The translations under genes were made by a program, and so were the position numbers. The notes beneath the pieces were generated by a model. That model was not told the DNA's origin. It did no database searches and saw only the letters and a list, made by a program, of their open reading frames with translations. This document shows, piece after piece, positions 36,201-45,024 of a stretch of 64,000 nt of DNA. The stretch's first letter is position 1, and every line of letters begins with the position of its first letter. This DNA comes from Planctomycetota bacterium (GTDB lineage Bacteria > Planctomycetota > Brocadiia > Brocadiales > Brocadiaceae), in the NCBI GenBank assembly GCA_016188675.1, contig JACPHJ010000092.1:1-64000 (forward strand). Direction: 5' to 3'.

Positions 36201-37562
36201 TTAGTCCTTTTTACTTGATAATGATGATTTAATCAACTCTATACCGTAACTTACCGGCACACCAAAATTAGATCCACGAAATCCCGGAAATACACCATAA
36301 TTAACCCCGATTACCTTCCCCTTATTATTAAAAATAGGACCGCCACTGCCCCCGGCAGTGGTTTGAGCATCGTAAACAATCCTATTTTGCATAATGTCAC
36401 TTAAATGACCTTGCGTTGAAAGCGGCCTGATCAGACCCCAATTTGAAAGTTCCTGTACGAGCGGAACAAACGGCATGTTAAAAAGCTGCTTCACAATGTC
36501 AGGGTCTGTCTTTGCAAAAATGGCATTTACCCCTGCCGGATAACCCAACAATATTATTGGTTCACCTACCACCGCGCCGCGTCCCGTTAAGTCTAATTCG
36601 AGAGGGGGGATTTTTGCGCCTCGCTTGTCTATGCGAAGCAGTGCAACGTCTACCTCATCAGAAATTTTCTCTACCTTCAAAGGAAACGGTTCTTTAATGC
36701 CGGGGAAAAATGCCCTGAATATTTCAAATCTCGGCTTAATCGTGGGCTCTAAATGAATATACGGAGACATTTCCATCTCCCACCATGGTTCGGCAATATG
36801 GCGATTGGTCATGATTAATCCATCATCACTGACCAGGAAGCCAGTACCTGTGTACTCATTGATACCCCGTTGCCCCCTGCCCATCATCATTAGCGGTTCA
36901 CCAGTCGTTTCGTCAAGGAAATAAAACGTTCCCTGTATCAGGCATATCCCGCCGCTATAAGTCTTAATTATATTCTCAGCAACAGACCTTTCTACCTCGA
37001 GGGTACGCACTATCTCCACTGTCTTCGATAATCTGGCGTACTGGGTATAAAAATATAACACCAAACTACCGGCAATGATAACCATGATAGTTACAATACC
37101 TATCTTAAATGAGTGAGAGGATTGGGTAAAGGCTTCCCACAGAAGTTGCTTGAAAAAAGCAGTTGCCGTATTAAGCCTTCCCATGCGGGAGGAACGTGCT
37201 ATACCCAGTGAATCTTCCAGCATCTCAGACAAAGGTTTACATACATCCGCTTCATCCGTTTTAATTCGGAATCGCACCCTGGGACCGCCAGCGCCAAACT
37301 CAATCAAATCGCCGTCTTTCAGTACAATTTCATTAATTGATCTGTTGTTTACCAGTGTTCCATGCAGGCTTCCCTTATCCCGTAATACAAAATCACATTC
37401 ATTTAATTGTATTTCGGCATGCTGATTTGATGTGTTACTGTCTATATCGGGATCAAAACGAAGGTCATTTGAAGCGTCTGTTCCAATAGATATCTTTTCA
37501 GAAGCAAAAACTTCTGTATTTCCCCGGTGACTGCCTACTAAATGGACAAAGACGGCCTTCAA
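36201..37562 (-). CDS. FHA-domain transmembrane trypsin-like serine protease
   Basis: A 453-residue product from the TTG at 37562, which has GGAAG seven bases upstream; the open frame reaches 37637. The N-terminal FHA domain (residues about 1-100; ISIGTDASNDLRF, then SNQHAEI and GTLVNN) would bind phosphothreonine in the cytoplasm. One TM helix (about 160-180) follows. The periplasmic trypsin-like domain shows the catalytic triad: His in IMTNRHIAEP, Asp in VDVALLRID, and Ser in TTAGGSGGPIFN. This is an HtrA-like layout without PDZ domains. It could convert a phosphorylation signal into proteolysis across the membrane. Substrate unknown. Confidence 0.82.
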   Translation of the reverse strand: MKAVFVHLVGSHRGNTEVFASEKISIGTDASNDLRFDPDIDSNTSNQHAEIQLNECDFVLRDKGSLHGTLVNNRSINEIVLKDGDLIEFGAGGPRVRFRIKTDEADVCKPLSEMLEDSLGIARSSRMGRLNTATAFFKQLLWEAFTQSSHSFKIGIVTIMVIIAGSLVLYFYTQYARLSKTVEIVRTLEVERSVAENIIKTYSGGICLIQGTFYFLDETTGEPLMMMGRGQRGINEYTGTGFLVSDDGLIMTNRHIAEPWWEMEMSPYIHLEPTIKPRFEIFRAFFPGIKEPFPLKVEKISDEVDVALLRIDKRGAKIPPLELDLTGRGAVVGEPIILLGYPAGVNAIFAKTDPDIVKQLFNMPFVPLVQELSNWGLIRPLSTQGHLSDIMQNRIVYDAQTTAGGSGGPIFNNKGKVIGVNYGVFPGFRGSNFGVPVSYGIELIKSSLSSKKD

Positions 37563-37654
37563 AATATGGCTTCCTTCTTTTTGCAAACTTAGGACGGACA
37601 AACAAGTTAGTCCGTGCCTGAGACTTAAGAAGTTCAAAATGAAGGGGTAGTAGT

Positions 37655-37688
37655 GACAACCCCCTTACCCCCTTTTCTAAGGGGGATT
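37655..37688. repeat. CCCCC/GGGGG dispersed palindromic repeat
   Basis: GACAACCCCCTTACCCCCTTTTCTAAGGGGGA, same family as the elements at 3241 and 49477, between hpt and the FHA-protease gene on their common strand. Confidence 0.75.
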
Positions 37689-37708
37689 AATTTGATTTAT
37701 TACTTTTG

Positions 37709-38260
37709 TTATATGATTCCCTTGCGGCTGTAACATTCATCCTTCAGCACTGCTATAAAAGGCAAATTTCTGTATTTGTTATTGTAATCTAATCCGTACC
37801 CAACAACAAAATCATCGCCGATGTCAAAACAGCAATATTCGGGCTGGATATTAAAACGTCTCCTGCCCGATCTGTTCAAAAGGACACAACTCTTGAGCGT
37901 TCTGGGCTTGTATTTTTTAATATCACCCAATACCCTTTTCAAAGTACTTCCCGTATCGGCGATATCATCAATCACCAATACATGTTTACCCTCTATGTCA
38001 ATCTTAAATTGACGATTGATCTTGGTGTCCGCCGTTGGAAAAGTAGACTCGCCGTACGTAGCGGCATCAATGGTATCCAGTCTGATAGGATAAGGAATCA
38101 GCCTAATCAGGTCAGCAAGAAACACCAGGCTTCCGTTAAGGATCGCAATAATTGTCCACTCTTTACCCGTATAATCACTGATTAATGTCTTCGACAATTC
38201 AAGGAGTTTATTACGAATCTGCCCTTCGTCGATCACTATCTTTGCAATATCCTTTTCCAC
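37709..38260 (-). CDS. hpt: Hypoxanthine phosphoribosyltransferase
   Basis: Purine salvage: converts hypoxanthine (and guanine) plus PRPP to IMP or GMP. It has 183 residues, with the PRPP-binding motif VLVIDDIADTGSTLKRVL (residues about 95-112), an N-terminal region WTIIAILNGSLVFLADLIR, and the C-terminal DDFVVGYGLDYNNKYRNLPFI, where the Asp and Tyr bind the base. tilS and ftsH are adjacent to hpt in many genomes but not here. Confidence 0.95.
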   Translation of the reverse strand: MEKDIAKIVIDEGQIRNKLLELSKTLISDYTGKEWTIIAILNGSLVFLADLIRLIPYPIRLDTIDAATYGESTFPTADTKINRQFKIDIEGKHVLVIDDIADTGSTLKRVLGDIKKYKPRTLKSCVLLNRSGRRRFNIQPEYCCFDIGDDFVVGYGLDYNNKYRNLPFIAVLKDECYSRKGII

Positions 38261-38297
38261 TTCTCAAATCCTCCATTCTGGTTCTATTTTGCTGATA

Positions 38298-40244
38298 TTA
38301 CTTCGGTTTATGGGTAGTATGGGTTTTAATCACCTTCTTTGCGCGAAAGGTAAGATACCAACTTATCGCTATTGCTATTGGCACAAAAACGGCTTTTGCA
38401 GTAGTTAAGGAGACATTAATAATATGACTCGCTTCTAAACTTTCAAAAACAAAGCCAAACAAATGGATGGTATAGTACGAAAGAACAATCACAGATAAAC
38501 CTTCCACCGTATGCTGCATCATCATCTGGGTCTTTGTTGTTTCATCCATACTGCGTTGAAGTTCCAAACTTTGTTCCTGTAAAATGAGGTCTATTTTCGT
38601 GCGTAACATGGTAATCAAATCCGCCATTTCTCTCCGTATGCCATCTATGCGAATAAATAATCGCTGGTACTGCTCACCAAGGGTATCCACCCTTTCCAGG
38701 AAGAATCTGGAGAGCGCCGGATAATTAAATCCACCTTCGCTTTCTCCCCAATCCTTAATGACTCTCCGCATCACATCCCTTTTCAAAAGGGTGTCGTTCA
38801 TGTGATGCCGTGATTCCTCTGCAATTCCGGAAATCTCACCGAAATTATTGCTTAATCCATGCAACCACACTTTTAACGCTTCAGGAAGGGCGTTTGGCAA
38901 ATTCATGCTGATAATACGCATCTTGGATACAATGGTAGATTCCAAAACATCCAGTTTGTCTATAGCTAAAATATATCGCTGCCTTTCCACACTCAATAGT
39001 TGATAATTAGTCTCCAATGTAACAATCTCTTCGACAATTTTATCGAGCATCTGATCCTCCGGCGATATAACAAATGTATCTTTCCCGGTTCCCTCCGCTT
39101 CAAAACCTGCAGCAACTTTATACTTATCATAAATATGACTCATATATCCTTGTTTGGGTAAAAGAAGTTGCAAATCTTCTTTGGCGCAGGCAACACCTGG
39201 GACAATCAGGCAACACTCAAAGAGTTTATTTTTATGTTCAGGGACGTCTATCCTCTGGAAAAGTTTATCCACATTCGTTAATTTTCCGTCAACTGCCGTA
39301 CAAATAATTTGATAAGTGTATACCTCGGGATCCTGTCTCAGTTTTATTGTAACCTTCGTATCGTTAATAATATTACTTGCATAAGCGGTATCTTCGTTCC
39401 ACTGAACAGTAGCAGACTGGATATCCGGGCTGTCAGCCATTCTTACAAATCCCTCTCTGGCTTTATTTTTATCAACTATATCCTGCATAAAGCCGATTAC
39501 TTTTATACGAGTCTTAAGCGGGATTGCAGGCGCTCCAACCACTGCTTCGGGCACTTCTTCTGTTATAAATACTGCACTCTTTCCTCCTGTTTCCGTCCTT
39601 TCCCTCGAGTCAGGCACATATTCAGGCAAAGAGGGATCACTAGCAATAAAACGGTCCGATACGAATAACGAGCAATAACACCTTCCGTTCTTTTCGACAT
39701 CCAGAAAACAATAGGAACACGGGCAAATGATATCGCAGTCCAACTGGTACTTCCCGGTAGCCAAACGGCAGGGACAAGCCTTATACCCATAGCGTTTCTC
39801 GTTTTTAGCCAGTCCCACAAGAATTTCTTCAACTACATTTTCATCCGGATTAATTGTGTAGCCATGGCTCTTTGCCTCACGCAGCAACCATTCGCGCATT
39901 TTTTCGATAGTTTCCCGGAGGTCTTCATCCTCTCTATATAAGCCTGACTTGACTCCACTATCTTCTGATTTAGTCCTTTCATGTTCGTCTTTTTGAGGCG
40001 GTAACTTTAACAAATGACGCAGCCTGGACTCGTGAAATCCGATTACACAGGTACCATCAATATAGGTTACGGGAAATGAACGTTGTTTACTGAGATGATA
40101 GGACTCTGCGATAGCCTTTTCCTGCTCGTTTCCAGCCAGCAAATCGATCACAATGGATTTGTAATTTACGCCATGTTTTTTAAAAAATGTCTCAACCTTA
40201 TCACACCAATGACAGGTTGATATTCTATACACTCTCACATCCAT
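38298..40244 (-). CDS. Glutaredoxin / ferredoxin-thioredoxin reductase beta / DUF3422 fusion
   Basis: A 648-residue protein with three parts. Residues 1-80 form a glutaredoxin-like domain with active site CHWC (11-14) and a TYIDG cis-Pro-like region. Residues about 110-195 match the catalytic beta chain of ferredoxin:thioredoxin reductase: CPCR (157-160), CPC (174-176) and CYC (189-191) in KACPCRLATG, DIICPCSYC and NGRCYCSLF, which would hold a 4Fe-4S cluster next to a redox disulfide. Residues about 235-640 resemble membrane protein DUF3422, with a long coiled-coil stretch, the VEGLSVIVLSYY helix and a second C-terminal TM helix. FTR normally pairs with a small alpha chain, which is not present here. 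Function inferred as membrane-tethered thiol reduction. Confidence 0.78.
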   Translation of the reverse strand: MDVRVYRISTCHWCDKVETFFKKHGVNYKSIVIDLLAGNEQEKAIAESYHLSKQRSFPVTYIDGTCVIGFHESRLRHLLKLPPQKDEHERTKSEDSGVKSGLYREDEDLRETIEKMREWLLREAKSHGYTINPDENVVEEILVGLAKNEKRYGYKACPCRLATGKYQLDCDIICPCSYCFLDVEKNGRCYCSLFVSDRFIASDPSLPEYVPDSRERTETGGKSAVFITEEVPEAVVGAPAIPLKTRIKVIGFMQDIVDKNKAREGFVRMADSPDIQSATVQWNEDTAYASNIINDTKVTIKLRQDPEVYTYQIICTAVDGKLTNVDKLFQRIDVPEHKNKLFECCLIVPGVACAKEDLQLLLPKQGYMSHIYDKYKVAAGFEAEGTGKDTFVISPEDQMLDKIVEEIVTLETNYQLLSVERQRYILAIDKLDVLESTIVSKMRIISMNLPNALPEALKVWLHGLSNNFGEISGIAEESRHHMNDTLLKRDVMRRVIKDWGESEGGFNYPALSRFFLERVDTLGEQYQRLFIRIDGIRREMADLITMLRTKIDLILQEQSLELQRSMDETTKTQMMMQHTVEGLSVIVLSYYTIHLFGFVFESLEASHIINVSLTTAKAVFVPIAIAISWYLTFRAKKVIKTHTTHKPK

Positions 40245-40280
40245 ATTTTTTATATCAGCCGTGTTAAAACTGTCCTTAAT

Positions 40281-40631
40281 TTATAACCTTCTGATGTCGT
40301 AATCACCGCCTATTTCGATCAATTCAAATATAACGCCACACATCCGGCATCTCGCCTGGTCCCCGACGCCGGGCTTTTTCCCAAAATTAACCTCCCACCC
40401 ACACACAGGACAATAAAACTTCGCCTCATGTTCCCCGTCCCGAATAAATTGTATTAGTCTTTGAAGGCCGTTCACGTGTCCTGTTTCTGCCTTAGCAAAT
40501 TCTATAAACATCTCCTTTAATTGCGGATCGGAAACTTTTTCTGCAAATTCATTATATATCCGCACGGCATCCTTCTCAAACGCAAGGTCGGCCTCAATCA
40601 TTTTGATTATCGACAAATATCCATGATGCAT
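40281..40631 (-). CDS. Rubrerythrin-like half-ferritin with zinc ribbon
   Basis: A 116-residue protein. Residues about 5-65 form only two ferritin-type helices (EADLAFEKDAVRIYNEFAEKV and EMFIEFAKAETGHVNGLQRL) with a Glu and an E-x-x-H pair rather than a four-helix bundle, so dimerisation would be needed to build a di-iron site. Residues about 73-105 have a rubredoxin/zinc-ribbon pattern (CPVCGWEVNF, then CRMCGVIF). Full rubrerythrins are about 190 residues and reduce peroxide. It lies 36 bases upstream of the glutaredoxin-FTR fusion and probably belongs with it. Confidence 0.75.
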   Translation of the reverse strand: MHHGYLSIIKMIEADLAFEKDAVRIYNEFAEKVSDPQLKEMFIEFAKAETGHVNGLQRLIQFIRDGEHEAKFYCPVCGWEVNFGKKPGVGDQARCRMCGVIFELIEIGGDYDIRRL

Positions 40632-40712
40632 TCCCGTTTTTCCCCTATTAAATTAGATTGAGGTTTAAAAGACAGAACCCAACGACTCCCAGTTTGCACG
40701 TGAACAAATTTT

Positions 40713-40756
40713 ACCCACCCCTTACTCCCCTCCCCGGAGGGGATTGAGGAGTGGGT
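40713..40756. repeat. GGAGGGG palindromic repeat overlapping a gene end
   Basis: ACCCACCCCTTACTCCCCTCC pairs with GGAGGGGATTGAGGAGTGGGT, nearly perfect arms. It includes the last codons and stop of the half-ferritin gene at 40722-40973, so the protein's C-terminal NPLLNPLRGGE is encoded by the repeat. Confidence 0.8.
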
Positions 40757-40973
40757 TTGCTATCTTATCGCTGCCGCTTCCAATCAATCGTAGAATATGC
40801 CCCCGAATAATCTTTTCGTGATCAACTTCGTTTCTATGAAGTCCTTCCAACAGGGTGTGGATTTCCGGGTCCTTCACAATATCATGCTGCTCCTGATACC
40901 GTTTCGTCGCCTCAATTTCCAAGGCAAGCGCTTGTTCGAGTATTTTTAGGTCGTTTTCCCTGGTATTATTCAT
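40722..40973 (-). CDS. Two-helix ferritin-like protein
   Basis: An 83-residue protein with two amphipathic helices (residues about 8-31 and 36-65) bearing EIEATKRYQEQ and NEVDHEKII, the Glu and E-x-x-H arrangement of half-ferritins that dimerise around iron. No targeting tail or encapsulin gene is seen. The last 12 residues come from a palindromic repeat. Its start overlaps the end of the TPR lipoprotein gene by 4 bases (ATGA), indicating translational coupling. Confidence 0.65.
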   Translation of the reverse strand: MNNTRENDLKILEQALALEIEATKRYQEQHDIVKDPEIHTLLEGLHRNEVDHEKIIRGHILRLIGSGSDKIANPLLNPLRGGE

Positions 40974-41692
40974 CGTTCCCGCCTTTCCATTTCAAGCTGT
41001 TTCAGTATTCGATTTTCCTCAAATGCCTCTTCAGCTTTTCCCAGTTTGTCGTAAACAGCAAGCAGAATGCTGTGTGCCTTTTCAGATTTCGGATTCAACT
41101 GAATTGCCTTTTTAAACTCTGCAATAGCTTCATCAAACATATTCTTTTTATAGTAACAAACACCGAAAAAATAATGTCCATCTTCCAATTCTGGATTAAT
41201 TTCTACTGCCTTTTTACACGCATTAAATGCGTCTTCCTGTTTTTCGATCAGACTATAAGCAACCGCCAGATAAAGATACCCATCGGCTTCTTTTTTGTCT
41301 TTATTTGCAGCATACAATTCTATCGCTTTTTCATATTCAGAAATTGCCTCAGCAACTTTTTCCTTAGCTACATAGGCAAAGGCAATGTTATAATATGCCT
41401 TAGGTTCGTCGGGGTTCACTTCAATAGCCTTTTTCAGTTCCGCTATTGATTCGTCATGCATATTTTTTGCATAATAAGCAATGCCCAGATTGAAATGCGC
41501 GTCGTAATGCTTCTGGTTCAGTTCCAGCGCCTTTTTAAATTCCACAATTGCCTCGTCGAACTTCCTTTTATTATAGAGATAAAGCCCCTCTTTATTATGG
41601 TAATCTGCCTTGTTCCCACATCCTGCCATTATGCAAAATACTAATAACAATATCCATTTAAGGTCTGCAAAGATTCTATTCTTTATCAGCAT
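40970..41692 (-). CDS. TPR-repeat lipoprotein
   Basis: A 240-residue protein with a lipoprotein signal (residues 11-25, ending IMAGC, with Cys 25 the expected lipidation site) followed by six tetratricopeptide repeats (for example YNKRKFDEAIVEFKKALEL and YYKKNMFDEAIAEFKKAIQL). TPR lipoproteins scaffold envelope complexes. It lies 4 bases downstream of the response regulator-diguanylate cyclase gene and overlaps the half-ferritin gene, so it is in the centre of a long operon. Confidence 0.85.
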   Translation of the reverse strand: MLIKNRIFADLKWILLLVFCIMAGCGNKADYHNKEGLYLYNKRKFDEAIVEFKKALELNQKHYDAHFNLGIAYYAKNMHDESIAELKKAIEVNPDEPKAYYNIAFAYVAKEKVAEAISEYEKAIELYAANKDKKEADGYLYLAVAYSLIEKQEDAFNACKKAVEINPELEDGHYFFGVCYYKKNMFDEAIAEFKKAIQLNPKSEKAHSILLAVYDKLGKAEEAFEENRILKQLEMERRER

Positions 41693-41696
41693 CGGT

Positions 41697-42665
41697 CTAT
41701 CCTATTCCTTCTTCTTTGTAATCAACTATCTGTTTCCCATCATAATAACATACCTTGTTCTTTCCCGACTTCTTTGCGTGATACATAGCATCGTCGGCCT
41801 TCCTGATTAATCCCTCCTTAGAGAGCGCGTCTTCAGGATAAGTTGCTAAACCAATACTCATGGTAATTGTTTTGCATGGAAGCACATCGGCATACATCCA
41901 TTTTTTAGAGCGAATTGCCTGAATTAAGTGGCAGGCCACGCGCAAGCTGCCATCAATCACCGTGTCGGGCAGTATTGCCGCAAATTCTTCACCGCCATAT
42001 CTTGACACGAAGTCTGTCTTTCTCGTTGTATTTAGAAATATTATGGCTAATTCACGAAGCACCTCATCTCCTGCCAGATGACCATTCACATCGTTGTATT
42101 GTTTAAAATTATCCACATCCGCAAACAATAGCGTAAATGCGCTGGAATTTCTCCTCGTCCTTTGCAACTCACGGTCTAAAAATTCATGAAAATATCTATG
42201 ATTATAAACCTTGGTCAGACCATCCGTAATAGAAAGGTGCTTGTAATGCTTTACCATGCGCGATTCCCGCAATAACCGCTGCCGTTCCACAGCTTTTTCT
42301 ACAACGACCTTCATTTCCTCAAGCTCAAACGGTTTGCAAATGTAGTCGTATGCGCCGAGCTTCATAGCGCTAACAGCGGATTCAACGGTACTATAGGCGG
42401 TTATAATCAATACACATATATCAGGGTTTATCTTTAATATGTGATGTAATAATTCCATGCCGCTTATACCGGGCATTTTAAGATCGGTAATGACAATTTC
42501 AAATGGTTCGGTTTCAATTTGTGAGATCGCTTGCTGCCCGTCCTTTGCTGTTCTTACTTTGTATCCCGTATTGGAAAGTGTATCGTGAAGCAAATTGCGA
42601 ACTATTTCTTCATCGTCAACAACAAGTATTCGCACCTGCTCAACTGCTTCCATCATTGCGTTCAT
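41697..42665 (-). CDS. Response regulator with GGDEF diguanylate cyclase
   Basis: A 322-residue PleD-like protein. Receiver domain residues about 9-125: VDDEEIVRNLL (acidic pocket), phosphorylated Asp in VITDLKMPGISGMELL, and Lys in DYICKPFEL. The cyclase domain begins near 150 (SITDGLTKVYNHRYFHEFLD) and has an intact active site RYGGEEFAAILP, making c-di-GMP from GTP. An inhibitory RxxD site is not obvious. It is likely phosphorylated by the upstream histidine kinase and so converts the signal to c-di-GMP. Confidence 0.93.
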   Translation of the reverse strand: MNAMMEAVEQVRILVVDDEEIVRNLLHDTLSNTGYKVRTAKDGQQAISQIETEPFEIVITDLKMPGISGMELLHHILKINPDICVLIITAYSTVESAVSAMKLGAYDYICKPFELEEMKVVVEKAVERQRLLRESRMVKHYKHLSITDGLTKVYNHRYFHEFLDRELQRTRRNSSAFTLLFADVDNFKQYNDVNGHLAGDEVLRELAIIFLNTTRKTDFVSRYGGEEFAAILPDTVIDGSLRVACHLIQAIRSKKWMYADVLPCKTITMSIGLATYPEDALSKEGLIRKADDAMYHAKKSGKNKVCYYDGKQIVDYKEEGIG

Positions 42666-42728
42666 CGTTATATTCCTTGATTAAACCTCTGTAATATAAG
42701 GTACTTTAAAAATCCGTCATTCATAACA

Positions 42729-43139
42729 CTACAATTGTCGTTGCCGTTTTGCTGCTTTATCCACAATATTTTTCATTTCACTAAGCTCAAACGGTTTACA
42801 AATGTAATCATATGCGCCCAGTTTAATCGCATTAATTGCAGATTTTATATTACCATATGCCGTCATAAGTAATATGCACAAGTTCGGATTCTCCTTTTGC
42901 AATCGTATTAATAATTCCATCCCGCTAATATCAGGCATTTTAATGTCGGTAATCACGATATCAAAAGATTCACGTTCAATTTGTGCAATCGCATCGTTGC
43001 CGTCTTTTGCCGTTTTCACCGTGTAACCGGCCTGTGACAGCGTGTCGAAAAGCATATCACGAATTATTTGTTCGTCATCAACTACCAGTATCCGTACCGG
43101 CTTCTTTTCTGCTTCCGTCAGGGTGTTCATTCTTATCAC
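42729..43139 (-). CDS. Single-domain response regulator
   Basis: A 136-residue receiver domain with VDDEQIIRDML, phosphorylatable Asp in VITDIKMPDISGMELL, and DYICKPFELSEMK. It has no output domain. It overlaps the histidine kinase gene by about 60 bases at its start (a second in-frame ATG at 43130 gives a slightly shorter protein). It closely resembles the receiver of the next gene, so the pair probably arose by duplication. It may act as a phosphate sink or protein-interaction regulator. Confidence 0.9.
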   Translation of the reverse strand: MIRMNTLTEAEKKPVRILVVDDEQIIRDMLFDTLSQAGYTVKTAKDGNDAIAQIERESFDIVITDIKMPDISGMELLIRLQKENPNLCILLMTAYGNIKSAINAIKLGAYDYICKPFELSEMKNIVDKAAKRQRQL

Positions 43140-45015
43140 TCTTTACAGGTAAAATTATTGTAAAAACCGCCCCTTTACCCAACTGACTGTTCACCACAAT
43201 ATTTCCATTATGATTTTTTATAATATCATAACATATAGATAAACCAAGTCCAGTCCCTTTCCAATTCATCTTTGTTGTAAAAAACGGTTCAAATATTCTA
43301 TCTTTATACTCTTCGGGAATACCACATCCGGTATCCTTAAATTCTATGATCACAGTTTCATTTTCATTTCTTGTCGAGATGAATAACTGACCACCTTCGG
43401 GCATCGCTTGCTGGGCATTAACAATTATGTTGGTAAACACCTGCTGTAACTGTATTGGATTTCCAAGGATCAGGTTTACGCATTCATCTAAATTTTTAAT
43501 CACCACGATCTTATTCACTAAAAGCTGATGTTCTATGAGAGCTAATGTATCCTCCATAACACCATTCACATCCAATGATATAAAATCTTCAGGTGCTTTC
43601 CTTGCAAACTGAAGCAGATTCTGTATTATTTCTTTACAACGACGAGAACCATTCTCTATGTGTTGTAAATATTTCTTAAATGTACGAACATCTTCTATTT
43701 TTAAGTTTTCTTTTGATATGGTATCCAGCATAAATTGCGCGTAACCAAGGATACCTGCTATAGGGTTATTCAATTCGTGTGCAACACCAGCCCCCAATTG
43801 ACCAATGGCTGCCAATTTACCTGTCTGTACCAATTGATGTTGTTTCTCCCGCAATTCTTTAGTTCTTTCTTCCACCTTCTTTTCTAATGTAACGTTTAGT
43901 AAACTGATCTTATTGAACGCATCGTGTAATGCCTCGGTTTTACTTTGTATTTCCTGACGCGCCTTATCCAGTCGAACTATCATATCGTTAAAAGATGCCA
44001 CTAATAAGCCAATTTCATCTTTACTCTTTATACTTGCTTTGTAACTCAAATCACCATCAGACACCCTGGACATTCCATGTATTAAAGCCAGTATAGGGCT
44101 TACGATACGCCTTGACACGAATATGCTTGTTAATATTACCAGGGCCAGGCTTATAATTAAAGTATATATGACTTTGTATTTTAACCTCGACAAATTTGAT
44201 AAGGCATCTCTTTTTTCCTGCGCAACTACTATTTGCCATTTTGGCGACTCATAATCCATTTTATTTATATACTTCTCTGTATTGTAAATGAATCTTTCTG
44301 AATCAGTACCGATGGCTTCAACAATTCCAGATTGTTTATCCGTATCAAAAGGAGCCTGCTGGAACAGCTTTTCTTTGCTTGGATGAGCGACAAAGCAACG
44401 CTGGTCATTTACAATAGTAACAAAACCCGTTTTCCCAATTGTTATATGATCAGTAATCTCCCACAGGCGCTCCATATTAAGTTGTCCAACGAGGGCTGCT
44501 TGTATTTTCCCATTTCCATCCGTTAAAGGAACAGCAATGGCAATAACGACCTTATACGGATCGAGAATGACATGGGCATCTGAAACATACACATTCCCTT
44601 TTATCGCTTCAAGAAACCACTTTTTGGATCTCCATTCGCCGCGATAATTATATGTGGTAGAAGTTATTACACGACCCTTTGTATCGATCATGGTAATGTC
44701 TTCAAAACGTTTGTAATAATCCTGAATTTTTCTCATGGCTAATAACTTCTTATCTGCATGAATTTCGGTATTCTCCATGTCTTCACTTTCCGCCAGTATC
44801 TTCATGTCAGCCACACAGCTATACATAAAGCGACTTACTTCTTCCTCGGTATTTTTAGCCAGCAACCCAAGATTATTACAGGCGTCGTCTCTTATAAGAC
44901 CCTCGGTATATTTAAACAAAAAGAATATCCCAGTAAATAAGGGTAAAAGACCTACTAGCGTAAAAGGAAGGGCTATTTTAAAACCTAATTTTCTGAAAAA
45001 ACTTATATTCCCCAA
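43078..45015 (-). CDS. Sensor histidine kinase with periplasmic Cache-type domain
   Basis: A 645-residue inner-membrane kinase. TM1 (residues about 13-32), a long periplasmic sensor (about 33-280) of double-Cache style (TMIDTKGRVITSTTYNYRGEW; VLDPYKVVIAIAVPLTDGNG), TM2 (about 283-305), a HAMP linker, a coiled coil, the H-box HELNNPIAGILGYAQF, and a catalytic ATPase domain (NIIVNAQQAMPEGG, DTGCGIPEEYKDRIFEPFF, GTGLGLSICYDI). Cache domains typically bind amino acids, amines or organic acids. The upstream binding-protein gene (9 bases away) suggests that it senses through that protein. Confidence 0.92.
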   Translation of the reverse strand: MGNISFFRKLGFKIALPFTLVGLLPLFTGIFFLFKYTEGLIRDDACNNLGLLAKNTEEEVSRFMYSCVADMKILAESEDMENTEIHADKKLLAMRKIQDYYKRFEDITMIDTKGRVITSTTYNYRGEWRSKKWFLEAIKGNVYVSDAHVILDPYKVVIAIAVPLTDGNGKIQAALVGQLNMERLWEITDHITIGKTGFVTIVNDQRCFVAHPSKEKLFQQAPFDTDKQSGIVEAIGTDSERFIYNTEKYINKMDYESPKWQIVVAQEKRDALSNLSRLKYKVIYTLIISLALVILTSIFVSRRIVSPILALIHGMSRVSDGDLSYKASIKSKDEIGLLVASFNDMIVRLDKARQEIQSKTEALHDAFNKISLLNVTLEKKVEERTKELREKQHQLVQTGKLAAIGQLGAGVAHELNNPIAGILGYAQFMLDTISKENLKIEDVRTFKKYLQHIENGSRRCKEIIQNLLQFARKAPEDFISLDVNGVMEDTLALIEHQLLVNKIVVIKNLDECVNLILGNPIQLQQVFTNIIVNAQQAMPEGGQLFISTRNENETVIIEFKDTGCGIPEEYKDRIFEPFFTTKMNWKGTGLGLSICYDIIKNHNGNIVVNSQLGKGAVFTIILPVKSDKNEHPDGSRKEAGTDTGS

Positions 45016-45024
45016 TTTTGTCCT

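Noticed and set aside
40281-40973. Encapsulin cargo loading by the half-ferritins
   Set aside because: No encapsulin gene or targeting peptide is visible, and the unusual C-terminus of the first protein is repeat-derived.
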